From Desulfitobacterium sp038181555 (GTDB taxonomy: Bacteria > Bacillota > Desulfitobacteriia > Desulfitobacteriales > Desulfitobacteriaceae), in the NCBI RefSeq assembly GCF_038181555.1, contig NZ_JBBWUA010000030.1:1-28575 (forward strand): a stretch of DNA of 28,575 bases, given 5' to 3'. Under the pieces are notes generated by a model. That model did not search any database. It was not told the origin of the DNA and saw only the letters and a program-made list of their open reading frames with translations. Shown here in pieces: positions 12,740 through 20,399 of this stretch. Each line of letters begins with the position of its first letter. Position 1 is the first letter of the stretch. A program made the translations under genes and the position numbers.

Positions 12740-14023
12740 GACGAAAAAGGATCGATCATCAGGGTAAAACAAGGAGCAACGTCAATCTATCAGGACTATG
12801 ACGATGCAGCCAGACTTAAGAGTCAGACTGTAACAGGTAGCGCCAATCTGGAGATAAACTATGGGTATAACGCCAACGGACAGGTCCAGAGCTACACTGA
12901 AAAAGTTGGAGGCATATCGGTCCATCAGACCTTCGTTTATGATTTTGCCAAGCGTCTTACCTCTTGGACTAAAACTGGGCAGAATGCTGTAACCTTCAAC
13001 TACGACAAAGCTGGAAATCTCTTAACCCCCCATGGTCATGCCTATACCTTCAATGACGCCAATGAAATTAACGGGTTCACCTATGATCAGGCAGGAAATC
13101 TGCGCCAAGACAACAAATATAATTATGAGTGGAACGGCCATGGACAGCTTACCGCTGTTAAAAACAAAGGCACGGGCAGTGTGATCGCAAGCTACACCTA
13201 TCATCCAGACGGTCTGCGCAAGAGCAAGGCCACAGGCGGCGTGACGTATAATTACCATTACGACGGGACTAACCTTATCCGCGTCACCAGCAACAACGCC
13301 ACAGTCTATGCCTTCACATGGGCGAACGGCAAACCGGTGAGCCTCACCGACAGTACAGGGACAACCTATTATTACGTCACCAACTACCGCGGGGATGTGG
13401 TAAGAATTGTCGATGCAGTCGGGAATTCGGTTGCGGATTACAGTTACGATCCTTGGGGTATAGTAACAGTAGGCGGATCATCTGCTGTCAAGGACCAGCC
13501 CATCCGGTATGCTTCCTATGTGCAGGATACTGAGACAAATCTGTATTATCTGCAGGCCAGATATTATGATCCGGATAGTGCTAGGTTTATATCGAGAGAT
13601 CCGCACGGTGGAACCTTAGATAATCCCTTGAGCCAAAATGCTTATGCGTATGCTAATGGAGATCCGGTGAATAATGTGGACCCGGATGGAAGAATGGCTA
13701 CTGTGCTGGCACTAGGGGGAAGCGGACTAGGTGTTGCTTATGGAACTGGTACAGCATTGTCTTGGAATCCGGTTGGTTGGGTGATACTAGGTGGAGCAGC
13801 TGTGGCTACGGCAGGCCTTATGTATATGGCAAAACAAAGTGGCAAAGAAAAAGCAAATGATGTACCAAGTTGGGCAAAAGGAAAAAGACCTAACCCTGGA
13901 GAAAATGGTAACGACTTTGCGAAAAGACTTTGTGACGAAAAATATGGACCGGGTAATTATTTAACAGGACCGGGTTCTGAGTATAATAAATTGAGGAAGT
14001 GGGGAGATAGGGGATTTAAGTAA
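12713..14023 (+). pseudogene. Rhs/YD-repeat protein, 3' fragment with C-terminal toxin tip
   Basis: The open frame enters from inside the palindrome and has no credible start codon, Shine-Dalgarno site or signal peptide. Full Rhs proteins exceed 1000 residues, so this is a 5'-truncated copy of about 430 codons. Visible YD repeats include YDQAGNLRQDNKYNYEWNGH. The conserved Rhs core end follows: YDPWG, LYYLQARYYDPDSARFISRD and NAYAYANGDPVNNVDPDG (about residues 245-327). A variable tail comes next: a glycine-rich hydrophobic stretch (about 330-370), then a tip from about 383 starting DVPSWAKGKRPNPGENGNDF and ending KWGDRGFK. Tips of this kind are toxin domains of polymorphic toxins; this one's activity is unknown. 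An immunity gene follows 20 bp downstream. It could be a reservoir cassette for recombination with an intact rhs. Confidence 0.75.
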
Positions 14024-14043
14024 TATATAGTGAGGTGAAAGTG

Positions 14044-14259
14044 ATGACATCAGTTTTTTTACTACAACATTGTTACGAAGTGAATAACATTGAAGAAATT
14101 AAAATTATTGGTATTTACTCATCAAGAAGTAAGGCTGAATTAGTTGTCGAAAAATATAAAGGGCTTCTAGGGTTTAGGAATTACCCTAATAGTTTTTTTA
14201 TAGATGAATATAGGCTTGATGAAGATAATTGGACAGAAGGATTTATTGGGATAAACTGA
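14044..14259 (+). CDS. Probable immunity protein (DUF7336-like)
   Basis: A 71-aa acidic protein, TSVFLLQHCYEVNNIEEIKI followed by a conserved-looking IDEYRLDEDNWTEGFI end. The pattern matches small DUF7336-type proteins found next to Rhs and other polymorphic toxins. The start is ATG 14044, with GAGGTG (14032-14037) 6 nt upstream; the upstream in-frame GTGs overlap the ribosome site. It is 20 bp downstream of the Rhs toxin tip and is closed by a strong terminator, which is the standard toxin-immunity arrangement. It probably neutralises the tip by direct binding. Family recognition is from memory of the sequence pattern. Confidence 0.7.
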   Translation: MTSVFLLQHCYEVNNIEEIKIIGIYSSRSKAELVVEKYKGLLGFRNYPNSFFIDEYRLDEDNWTEGFIGIN

Positions 14260-14277
14260 GTTATATTACGAATCGTA

Positions 14278-14313
14278 AAAGGCCCTCGAATTTTTCTTCG
14301 AGGGCCTTTCTTT
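14278..14313. terminator. Intrinsic terminator after the immunity gene
   Basis: AAAGGCCCTCGAA (14278-14290) and TTCGAGGGCCTTT (14297-14309) form a perfect 13-bp stem with a 6-nt loop. Confidence 0.85.
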
Positions 14314-14316
14314 CCT

Positions 14317-14367
14317 CTGAGCCAGAATGCTTATGCTTATGGAAATGACGATCCAGTGAATAAAGTC
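14317..14367 (+). pseudogene. Rhs core remnant
   Basis: About 50 bp that translate as LSQNAYAYGNDDPVNKV. This is a second, slightly different copy of the LSQNAYAYANGDPVNNV segment in the Rhs fragment at about 13629-13679. It is the kind of scar left when a new toxin tip displaces an old one by recombination in the conserved core. The immunity gene that follows would belong to the displaced tip. Confidence 0.75.
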
Positions 14368-14389
14368 TTTGGGAAAGTAGGGTTGTGAT

Positions 14390-14800
14390 TTGGATAATTC
14401 AAGAAAATTTATTTTTAGTATTACCGACCTTAATCTTAACTTTAATCAGCTGAACACAGATATCCCTATTAGCCCAATTAAAATCATCCAAAGGGGGCAA
14501 TTGATTGGTAAACTAAAAAAAATTAAAGCCCCTTATGATATTTGGTCGTATGAAATTATCATAACAGATAATGATGACATTATTTCCTATCTCTCAGAGT
14601 TGCTTGATAAGTTATTACCTTATGCAAAGTGTATTCAAGAGGCTAGCAAGCAGTATGAAAGATCAGCCATAAGTTGTTATATTCGTTCAGAATTTGGGCA
14701 AATGGGTTTTCATATTAATAATGAAATTATAATAAAACTGGCGAGCTTAGGATTGGACATAGATTTTCATATACTTTCCTTTGGAGGTGTAAAAAATTAA
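14390..14800 (+). CDS. Orphan immunity-like protein (DUF4279-like)
   Basis: A 136-aa protein, AT-rich gene. The pattern FIFSITDLNLNFNQLNTDIPISP at the N-terminus, a Trp-Ser-Tyr strand (IWSYEIIITDNDDI), a helix SYLSELLDKLLPYAKCI, and an end with FHINNEIIIKLASLGLDIDF resemble DUF4279, a family common beside polymorphic toxins. The start is TTG 14390, the first possible codon after an in-frame stop at 14378. Its Shine-Dalgarno site is poor (TAGGG). No matching toxin is left upstream, only the 50-bp Rhs scar, so it looks like an orphan. The DUF4279 link is moderate. Confidence 0.55.
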   Translation: MDNSRKFIFSITDLNLNFNQLNTDIPISPIKIIQRGQLIGKLKKIKAPYDIWSYEIIITDNDDIISYLSELLDKLLPYAKCIQEASKQYERSAISCYIRSEFGQMGFHINNEIIIKLASLGLDIDFHILSFGGVKN

Positions 14801-14805
14801 CCGGG

Positions 14806-15027
14806 TTAGCAAATGCTTCTGACATCAACGGACGTCCTTTTAAAGCGGACGCCAAAGATCCTAAAGACCAAGAAAAATATGCTAAACTTACAGACGCTGA
14901 GAAAAAAGGTCTTGCCGATGTAACCCCCGGAGCGACCATTAGTCTTAAAGATGCACATGGTGACTTTATTGCAGCTCTTGAAAAAGCATACGAGAATAGA
15001 GTGGAAATCAGGCTTACGGTTAAATAA
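14806..15027 (+). pseudogene. Start-less 3' gene fragment, unknown
   Basis: An open stretch of 73 codons ending in TAA at 15025-15027 (LANASDINGRPFKADAKDPK ... RVEIRLTVK). It has normal-looking codon use but no ATG, GTG or TTG near its beginning, and there is no promoter. It directly follows the orphan immunity gene, is followed by a terminator at 15069, and reads like the C-terminal end of a longer protein. I do not recognise the family. It may be debris from island rearrangement. Confidence 0.45.
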
Positions 15028-15068
15028 TACTATATAAAAACGAGAAATAATCATAAACAAAAAATACA

Positions 15069-15100
15069 AAGAAGAATGAGGGTATGCCCTCATTCTTCTT
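15069..15100. terminator. Bidirectional intrinsic terminator
   Basis: AAGAAGAATGAGGG (15069-15082) pairs with CCCTCATTCTTCTT (15087-15100) around TATG, a 14-bp perfect stem. It lies between the accessory island and a convergent minus-strand gene, and can serve both. Confidence 0.85.
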
Positions 15101-15131
15101 CTTGCAAGTAGATACTAATCAAAAGTGGATG

Positions 15132-15728
15132 CTAATCAATGATCTCCCCGAATTCCTCGAGCAGCATATCCTCGAGCTCTTCCATCTTGAGGATACCTAA
15201 TTCCTTCTGAAACGAGGGCTCTAGCTCAATAAACTTTTCATAGGTTAATTCTTCGTCATCTTCGAAGAATTTGGAGAAGGAAAATTGAATCCCTTCCTTG
15301 CTGTCTTCAAGGCGTTTAAGTGTATAGTACTCTGTAGGATCTAGTTTGCTTTGGAGAAGGATGGTGTCCCCATTGATGACCAACAAAACTTGGGCATCTT
15401 CATAAGAACGGCGGTGGAATCTCCATATAAATCCCTGGGCGAGAGAATCCTGGTGATCGGATGCCTCACCGTCTGAGGTAGGTTTCCAAGAAAATTGCAT
15501 GGAAAGCAGTTCTTTAGCTTCCATCTCATCGGCGATTTCATCGAGGCGTGAAGCAACTGCTGAGGGGATAGTATATTCTTCACACATCGAGCTAGAACAG
15601 GAGTACACAGGGGCATTGATGACTTTACCGGCACCATGGTTGAGGGCAATAGGGAGGGTACGGGTAGTTAGATATCCTGTATCACCACAGCCGCATTGAT
15701 CCACCGGGGAAAGAGCTTCACTTAACAA
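15132..15728 (-). CDS. Hypothetical protein with a possible zinc-binding N-terminus
   Basis: A 199-aa acidic protein of unknown function. Its N-terminal 55 residues hold two cysteine pairs, QCGCGDTGY and SCSSSMCEEYTIPS. The layout is similar to the YgiT/MqsA-type zinc finger, which ends in a Cys pair followed by a short Pro-containing strand. The remainder is strongly acidic and helical (ELEDMLLEEFGEIID at the end), with a central beta-rich part (VLLVINGDTILLQSK). The start is TTG 15728, 8 nt after GAGGTG; an upstream in-frame GTG (15737) overlaps that site. It is monocistronic and faces the island terminator. The function is not known. Confidence 0.6.
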   Translation of the reverse strand: MLSEALSPVDQCGCGDTGYLTTRTLPIALNHGAGKVINAPVYSCSSSMCEEYTIPSAVASRLDEIADEMEAKELLSMQFSWKPTSDGEASDHQDSLAQGFIWRFHRRSYEDAQVLLVINGDTILLQSKLDPTEYYTLKRLEDSKEGIQFSFSKFFEDDEELTYEKFIELEPSFQKELGILKMEELEDMLLEEFGEIID

Positions 15729-15815
15729 TACTAGCACACCTCACCAAAAATTATTGTTGATCAGACTTATAGGTCGTACTCATTTATTTTACTCGAATCC
15801 TTAGGAAAGCGAAAG

Positions 15816-15860
15816 GAAGTATTAGCCAATATCAATAATACTAGTATTGCCAAATACTTC
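15816..15860. repeat. Imperfect inverted repeat upstream of rimO
   Basis: GAAGTATTAGCCAAT (15816-15830) and ATTGCCAAATACTTC (15846-15860) are complementary at 12 of 15 positions. The perfect palindrome AATACTAGTATT (15837-15848) overlaps the right arm. It lies in the divergent region between the minus-strand gene and rimO. It could be an operator or a small cruciform; no role is shown. Confidence 0.4.
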
Positions 15861-15905
15861 GCCCCAAGTCATGGACAAGCGGTTAGATCCTCTTGATAAT
15901 TAGTT

Positions 15906-15935
15906 TTGACACTTAGGGAAATAGTAGTTTATACT
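15906..15935 (+). promoter_or_regulatory. Sigma-A promoter of rimO
   Basis: -35 TTGACA (15906-15911), 18-bp spacer, -10 TATACT (15930-15935). The start near 15942 gives a leader of about 40 nt. Confidence 0.75.
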
Positions 15936-15980
15936 AGATGAGTAATTACATACAATAGACAACATCTAGAGGTGCGAAAT

Positions 15981-17309
15981 TTGAATAAGAAAGTTGCTAT
16001 CGTGACTTTAGGCTGTCCCAAAAACCAAGTGGACAGTGAAATTATGACCGGACATATTGGTGAGAAATATCAAGTTGTCGGCGAACCGGAGCAAGCTGAC
16101 ATTATCATTATTAATACTTGTACATTTATTGAGAGCGCCAAGGCTGAATCCATTGATACCATTTTAGAGATGGCACAGTATAAGGAGCGGGGTCAATGCA
16201 AGACGCTTATGGCCACGGGGTGTTTAGCCCAGCGCTATGGGGATGAGTTGCTCGCTGAGATACCTGAGCTGGATGGTGTGATGGGGACGGGAAATATTTC
16301 AGAAATTCTCGAGACTATTGAAGAAGCGGAAAAGACCAAAGTACGGAGAATCAGTGCCGAAGCCCCGGCTTTTATCTATGATGAAGCTATGCCCAGAGTT
16401 CGTTTGTCCCCCAAGCAATATGCCTATGTTAAGGTTGCGGAAGGGTGTGATAACTTCTGTACTTATTGCATTATTCCTCAGGTTCGTGGGCATTTTCGCA
16501 GTCGGAAGCAAGAATCCATCATCAATGAGGTGAAGGCCATGGCTCAAGAAGGGGTCAAAGAGGTCTTACTCATTGCCCAAGATACGACTCGCTATGGGAA
16601 GGATCTCTACGGTGAGTATCGATTACCTTCCTTGATTAAAGAGATTGCCGAGATTGAGGGTATTGAATGGATTCGCTTGATGTATTGTTATCCCGAGCTA
16701 TTTACGGATGAATTAATCCAAGTTATGAAGGAAACTCCGAAGGTCTGCCGTTATCTCGATCTTCCGCTGCAACATGCTCATAATAAAGTCTTGCGTGAAA
16801 TGAATCGGCGAGGTACGGTAGAAGAAGCAGAGGAGCTGATTCTTAAATTGCGGCGAGAGTTGCCTGATATTCGGCTGCGGACAACTATGATCACAGGTTT
16901 TCCTGGAGAAACGGATGAGGAATTTAAGGCCATCTTGGATTTTGCCCAAAGGGTAAGGTTTGATCGTTTAGGAGCCTTTGCCTACTCTCAAGAAGAATCT
17001 ACACCGGCGGCCAAGCGTGAAGACCAAATTCCTGAGGATATTAGGGAACAACGACGCGATGAGCTGATGAAGCTGCAACTAGACATTGCCTACGAACAGC
17101 AACAGCGTTGGGTTGGCCAAACCTTGAAAGTACTTGTTGAAGAAGAACTTCCCGATGGGCGCTGGGCTGGCCGTAGTGAAGGCGATGCGCCGGAAATCGA
17201 CGGATTAGTTTATATTCACTCCCCAATACCCCTTGAAATTGGCAAGTTTGTTCAGGTGAAAGTAACGGAAGCGGATAGCTACGATTTAATGGGAGAGGTT
17301 TTTCAGTGA
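15981..17309 (+). CDS. rimO: Ribosomal protein S12 methylthiotransferase RimO
   Basis: A 442-aa radical SAM enzyme that adds a methylthio group to the conserved aspartate of ribosomal protein S12. The UPF0004 domain binds one 4Fe-4S cluster through Cys12 (LGCPKNQVDSE), Cys47 (NTCTFIE) and Cys81 (ATGCLAQRYG). The radical SAM motif is C156-DNF-C160-TY-C163. A C-terminal TRAM domain (about 375-440) includes LKVLVEEELPDGRWAGRSEGD. GCPKN and the overall length distinguish it from MiaB. The start is TTG 15981, 6 nt after AGAGGTG; GTG 15972 overlaps that site. The last 4 bp overlap pgsA. Confidence 0.95.
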   Translation: MNKKVAIVTLGCPKNQVDSEIMTGHIGEKYQVVGEPEQADIIIINTCTFIESAKAESIDTILEMAQYKERGQCKTLMATGCLAQRYGDELLAEIPELDGVMGTGNISEILETIEEAEKTKVRRISAEAPAFIYDEAMPRVRLSPKQYAYVKVAEGCDNFCTYCIIPQVRGHFRSRKQESIINEVKAMAQEGVKEVLLIAQDTTRYGKDLYGEYRLPSLIKEIAEIEGIEWIRLMYCYPELFTDELIQVMKETPKVCRYLDLPLQHAHNKVLREMNRRGTVEEAEELILKLRRELPDIRLRTTMITGFPGETDEEFKAILDFAQRVRFDRLGAFAYSQEESTPAAKREDQIPEDIREQRRDELMKLQLDIAYEQQQRWVGQTLKVLVEEELPDGRWAGRSEGDAPEIDGLVYIHSPIPLEIGKFVQVKVTEADSYDLMGEVFQ

Positions 17310-17863
17310 ATTTACCTAATCAACTTACATTAGCACGAATTATATTAATACCGATCTTTATGGCTTTTTTACTGCTGCAATTTCCCAAAGGCCAACCGAT
17401 TTTTCCTTATCAGGATTTAGTCGCTGCGGTAATATTTATTTTGGCGGCAACTACGGATGGCTTAGATGGCTATATTGCCCGTAAAAGAGGGCAGGTCACG
17501 GTGCTCGGTAAATTCTTAGACCCATTAGCCGATAAGCTTCTGGTTTCGGCGGCATTAATTGCCTTAGTGGAATTAGGAGATGTACCGGCATGGGTGTGTT
17601 GGATCATACTCGCTCGTGAATTTGCCGTCACAGGCTTAAGAGCAATCGCTTCTGCCGATGGAACTGTGATCGCAGCCAGTAAGCTTGGCAAGATTAAAAC
17701 CGTCTCTCAGGTTGTGGCTATTTCCTTGCTTCTCCTCCATGATTGGCCTTTATCCCTTTTAAATATTTATCTAGGCCAACCCCTACTTTATATCGCCCTT
17801 TTCTTTACGATTATTTCCGGTGTTGATTATTTAGTAAAATCCAAAAAGTTTTTAAAGAAATAG
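17306..17863 (+). CDS. pgsA: CDP-diacylglycerol-glycerol-3-phosphate phosphatidyltransferase
   Basis: A 185-aa integral membrane enzyme that makes phosphatidylglycerophosphate, the committed step to phosphatidylglycerol and cardiolipin. The CDP-alcohol phosphatidyltransferase motif is complete: D54-G-Y-I-A-R59, then eight residues, G68, D72 and D76. Several hydrophobic helices are visible, beginning LTLARIILIPIFMAFLLL. Family-typical length. The start is GTG 17306, overlapping the rimO stop (GTGA), with GGGAGAGG upstream, so translation is coupled. The terminator at 17916 closes the pair. Confidence 0.95.
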   Translation: MNLPNQLTLARIILIPIFMAFLLLQFPKGQPIFPYQDLVAAVIFILAATTDGLDGYIARKRGQVTVLGKFLDPLADKLLVSAALIALVELGDVPAWVCWIILAREFAVTGLRAIASADGTVIAASKLGKIKTVSQVVAISLLLLHDWPLSLLNIYLGQPLLYIALFFTIISGVDYLVKSKKFLKK

Positions 17864-17915
17864 ATGATGGTATTAGCAAGCAAGTAAACTAAATAGGGAA
17901 ACAAAGTAACTTTTG

Positions 17916-17959
17916 ACCAACAGAGGATTCCATAGAATGGAGAACTCTGTTGGTTTTTG
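17916..17959 (+). terminator. Intrinsic terminator after pgsA
   Basis: ACCAACAGAG (17916-17925) pairs with CTCTGTTGGT (17945-17954), with a small inner TCCAT/ATGGA stem, followed by TTTT. The rest of the 301-nt gap (17960-18164) is AT-rich, with no gene and no promoter I would defend beyond an isolated TATAAT near 18004. Confidence 0.85.
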
Positions 17960-18164
17960 CATTATTGGTGCTATTTGTCAAGAAGAATCGTATATAGTTC
18001 ATGATATAATATTGAAGTAATTCAGCGATACTCATGAATATACTGAAGGGTAAAAACGCCATATGCTGATATAAAAAATATATATCGTTTAGAAAATTTA
18101 AACTATTGTAAAAATTGCATCCAATAGTTATATTATTACTTAAGAAGTTGATTGGAGGAGCCTT

Positions 18165-18704
18165 ATGACGAGACAACGGATTACTGTGATCAGCTTAGTG
18201 AGTCTACTTATTTTTGGACTATTGCTCGGCGGTAAGCTTATATATGAAAATAAATGGCTATACGGTTCGCTAGTTCAGAAGAGTCAGCAGATTTCGGGTG
18301 TGCTTTCTGCCGAGGTCGTTGAACAGCAGGGAATAACTGAAATGGTGATTAAAACCGACCAGATCACAAATTTACAAAGTAGTTCTCATCAGCTGCGTCA
18401 AATCTCAGGGAAGCATCCCATTCGCATAGTAGATCATCGCACTCCTGAGCTGGAAAAGGTTTTCCAAGAGATGCAGTTTGCCATTCAAGAAGGGATGGTC
18501 ATGGGAAATTTCACACAGATGAAGGAAACTCTATCGTCCCAAGCAGATCAGGCAGGAGTTATTTTGGATCTTACCATGGATAATGAGGCGATCTATCTGA
18601 CGCTGAATAAGGGGGAGGACCAATTGCTTTCGGTTATTGAGCGTCATGGGCAAGGAGTATTTCTTCCGAGTATAGGAAGTTCTTCATTGGATACCTATCA
18701 ATAA
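18165..18704 (+). CDS. Single-pass membrane protein paired with an FtsH-like protease
   Basis: A 179-aa protein of unknown family. One N-terminal membrane helix (about 6-26: ITVISLVSLLIFGLLLGGKL) is preceded by Arg residues, so the N-terminus is likely inside and the remaining 150 residues are outside. The soluble part alternates strands and helices (VLSAEVVEQQGITEMVIKTD; PELEKVFQEMQFAIQEGM). A strong GGAGGAG precedes the ATG. It lies 17 bp upstream of the FtsH-like gene, with no terminator between, so both are on one transcript. Because the downstream protease lacks an ectodomain, this protein may supply it in trans or act as adaptor or regulator. That is an inference. Confidence 0.7.
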   Translation: MTRQRITVISLVSLLIFGLLLGGKLIYENKWLYGSLVQKSQQISGVLSAEVVEQQGITEMVIKTDQITNLQSSSHQLRQISGKHPIRIVDHRTPELEKVFQEMQFAIQEGMVMGNFTQMKETLSSQADQAGVILDLTMDNEAIYLTLNKGEDQLLSVIERHGQGVFLPSIGSSSLDTYQ

Positions 18705-18721
18705 TTGGGAAGGAGGAATAG

Positions 18722-20206
18722 ATGATGGGCTTAGCAAAAGATGTTCTGATCGGAACCGGAATCGGCTTATTGGTTTATCTTTGGGTTGCCGGCTATAATG
18801 TGCTTCCCATCGGGTTATTAATTTTATTGGGAGTGTTATTGTGGAAGTTTATGCCTCGCCCAATGATGGGAAGTTCGGATAAAGGCATCCAAATCTCCGG
18901 TAGTTCCATCGATTTTAATGATATCGGAGGACAGAACGCGGCCAAAAAGGAGCTTCAGGAGGCTCTGGATTTCTTATTATATAGTGAACGAATGAAAGAA
19001 TTAGGGATTAGGCCGCTGAAAGGCATTCTTTTGTCAGGACCGCCCGGAACCGGAAAGACTTTATTAGCTAAAGCTGCTGCACGTTATACAGATTCAATTT
19101 TTTTGGCCATCTCCGGAAGTGAGTTCGTGGAGATGTATGCTGGAGTAGGAGCGGAGCGGGTTCGGCGTCTGTTTCGAAAAGCTAGGGATTTGGCAAAAAA
19201 AGAGAAGAAGGATCGAGCTATCATCTTCATCGATGAGATGGATATCCTTGGGGCGAAGCGGGGGAGCAATGTCTCCCATCATGAATATGACCAAACTCTT
19301 AACCAGCTTCTGGTGGAGATGGACGGACTGGGTAATGATGACCAAGGCCCACAAATTCTTGTTGTTGCGGCTACAAATCGAGCGGAAGCTCTAGATCCGG
19401 CTCTTTTGCGTCCGGGCCGTTTCGATAGGCAAGTCAAGGTGGATTTGCCGGATAAGGAGGGCCGCCTTGCTGTTCTTAAGATTCATACCAAGAATAAGCC
19501 CATGGCAGCGGATGTAGATCTGGAGCAAATCGCTCAAGAGACCTATAACTTTGCCGGAGCTCACCTGGAAAGCGTAACGAATGAAGCGGCAGTTTTTGCT
19601 TTAAGGGATGATGTTGGAGAAATAAATATGACTCATTTCCGCGAAGCAGTGGAAAAGGTTCTCTTAGGGGAGAAATTGGATCGAAAGCCTACTGACGAAG
19701 AGTTACAACGTGTGGCCGTCCACGAAAGCGGGCATGCCTTATTAGCTGAATATGTGCGACCTCATTCCGTATCGCAAATTTCTATCCGATCCCGGGGTAA
19801 TGCTTTAGGGTATGTTCGTCATTATCCCAAGGATGATCTGTATCTTTACACGCAAGCCATGATTGAAGAACAGATTATGGTTGCCTTAGCAGGTGCAATA
19901 GCAGAAGAAACGATTCTTGGTGCACGGAGTACCGGAGCAGCAGGCGATTATGAACAAGCTCTGCAGATGGTAGGAAAAATGATGGCATCAGGGATGTCCT
20001 CTTTAGGTGTTGTTGACGTCGAAAAATTAGGGGCAGACCAGCGTCAAAAAGTAACCGGTGAGATCCTAAGTCAATTGGAAAATCGAACTCGTGAGATTAT
20101 TCTCGACAGCCGGGAAACCTTGGAAAGATTAGTTGAAGTATTAAAAAGGGACGAAGTACTCGATGGTGAAAAGCTTCGCCTACTCCTTGAGGAGGAAGCA
20201 GCCTGA
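18722..20206 (+). CDS. Short FtsH-like AAA+ zinc metalloprotease
   Basis: A 494-aa membrane AAA+ protease, M41 type, shorter than classical FtsH (600-700). Two close hydrophobic segments (about 7-23 and 28-43) leave only a few residues between them, so the usual extracytoplasmic domain is missing. AAA+ motifs: Walker A GPPGTGKT (106-113), Walker B IIFIDE (D171, E172), and second region of homology with ATNRAEALDPALLRPGRFDR. Zinc site: H334-E-S-G-H338, with D409 (AAGDYEQA) as likely third ligand. The pore loop reads FVEMYAGVGAERVR where FtsH has FVEMFVGVGA, so FVG becomes YAG. ATG at 18722 or 18725, after GGAAGGAGG. Catalytic residues are intact, so an active protease is expected. Substrates are unknown. 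Confidence 0.88.
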   Translation: MMGLAKDVLIGTGIGLLVYLWVAGYNVLPIGLLILLGVLLWKFMPRPMMGSSDKGIQISGSSIDFNDIGGQNAAKKELQEALDFLLYSERMKELGIRPLKGILLSGPPGTGKTLLAKAAARYTDSIFLAISGSEFVEMYAGVGAERVRRLFRKARDLAKKEKKDRAIIFIDEMDILGAKRGSNVSHHEYDQTLNQLLVEMDGLGNDDQGPQILVVAATNRAEALDPALLRPGRFDRQVKVDLPDKEGRLAVLKIHTKNKPMAADVDLEQIAQETYNFAGAHLESVTNEAAVFALRDDVGEINMTHFREAVEKVLLGEKLDRKPTDEELQRVAVHESGHALLAEYVRPHSVSQISIRSRGNALGYVRHYPKDDLYLYTQAMIEEQIMVALAGAIAEETILGARSTGAAGDYEQALQMVGKMMASGMSSLGVVDVEKLGADQRQKVTGEILSQLENRTREIILDSRETLERLVEVLKRDEVLDGEKLRLLLEEEAA

Positions 20207-20246
20207 TTTCGTGAGGAAAAGCATATTTGCATCAAATGAGTTCTTT

Positions 20247-20280
20247 GAAGGAGTCCTCGACTGTGAGGGCTTCTTTTTTT
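20247..20280 (+). terminator. Intrinsic terminator after the FtsH-like gene
   Basis: GAAG...TCCTC (20247-20258) pairs with GAGGGCTTC (20265-20273) with a small bulge, followed by seven T. It ends the two-gene protease operon. The rest of the gap to 20399 holds no gene. Confidence 0.75.
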
Positions 20281-20399
20281 CGTATGGAACGGAATAGAGG
20301 ATAAGTTCAGAAAAGAAGAGAAATAATTTAGAAAGAGTTGCTTATAACTAAAACTAAGCATTACCGTTTGCGTTTAAAGGAGGAGAGTGATAAAATATC

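Noticed and set aside
12713..12741. TTG codons in the palindrome as true starts of the Rhs frame
   Set aside because: They lie in the right arm of a terminator hairpin with no ribosome site. The frame is open only by chance there.
13022..13258. Minus-strand open frame within the Rhs fragment
   Set aside because: It is a shadow of the YD-repeat coding sequence, without start signals or a recognisable product.
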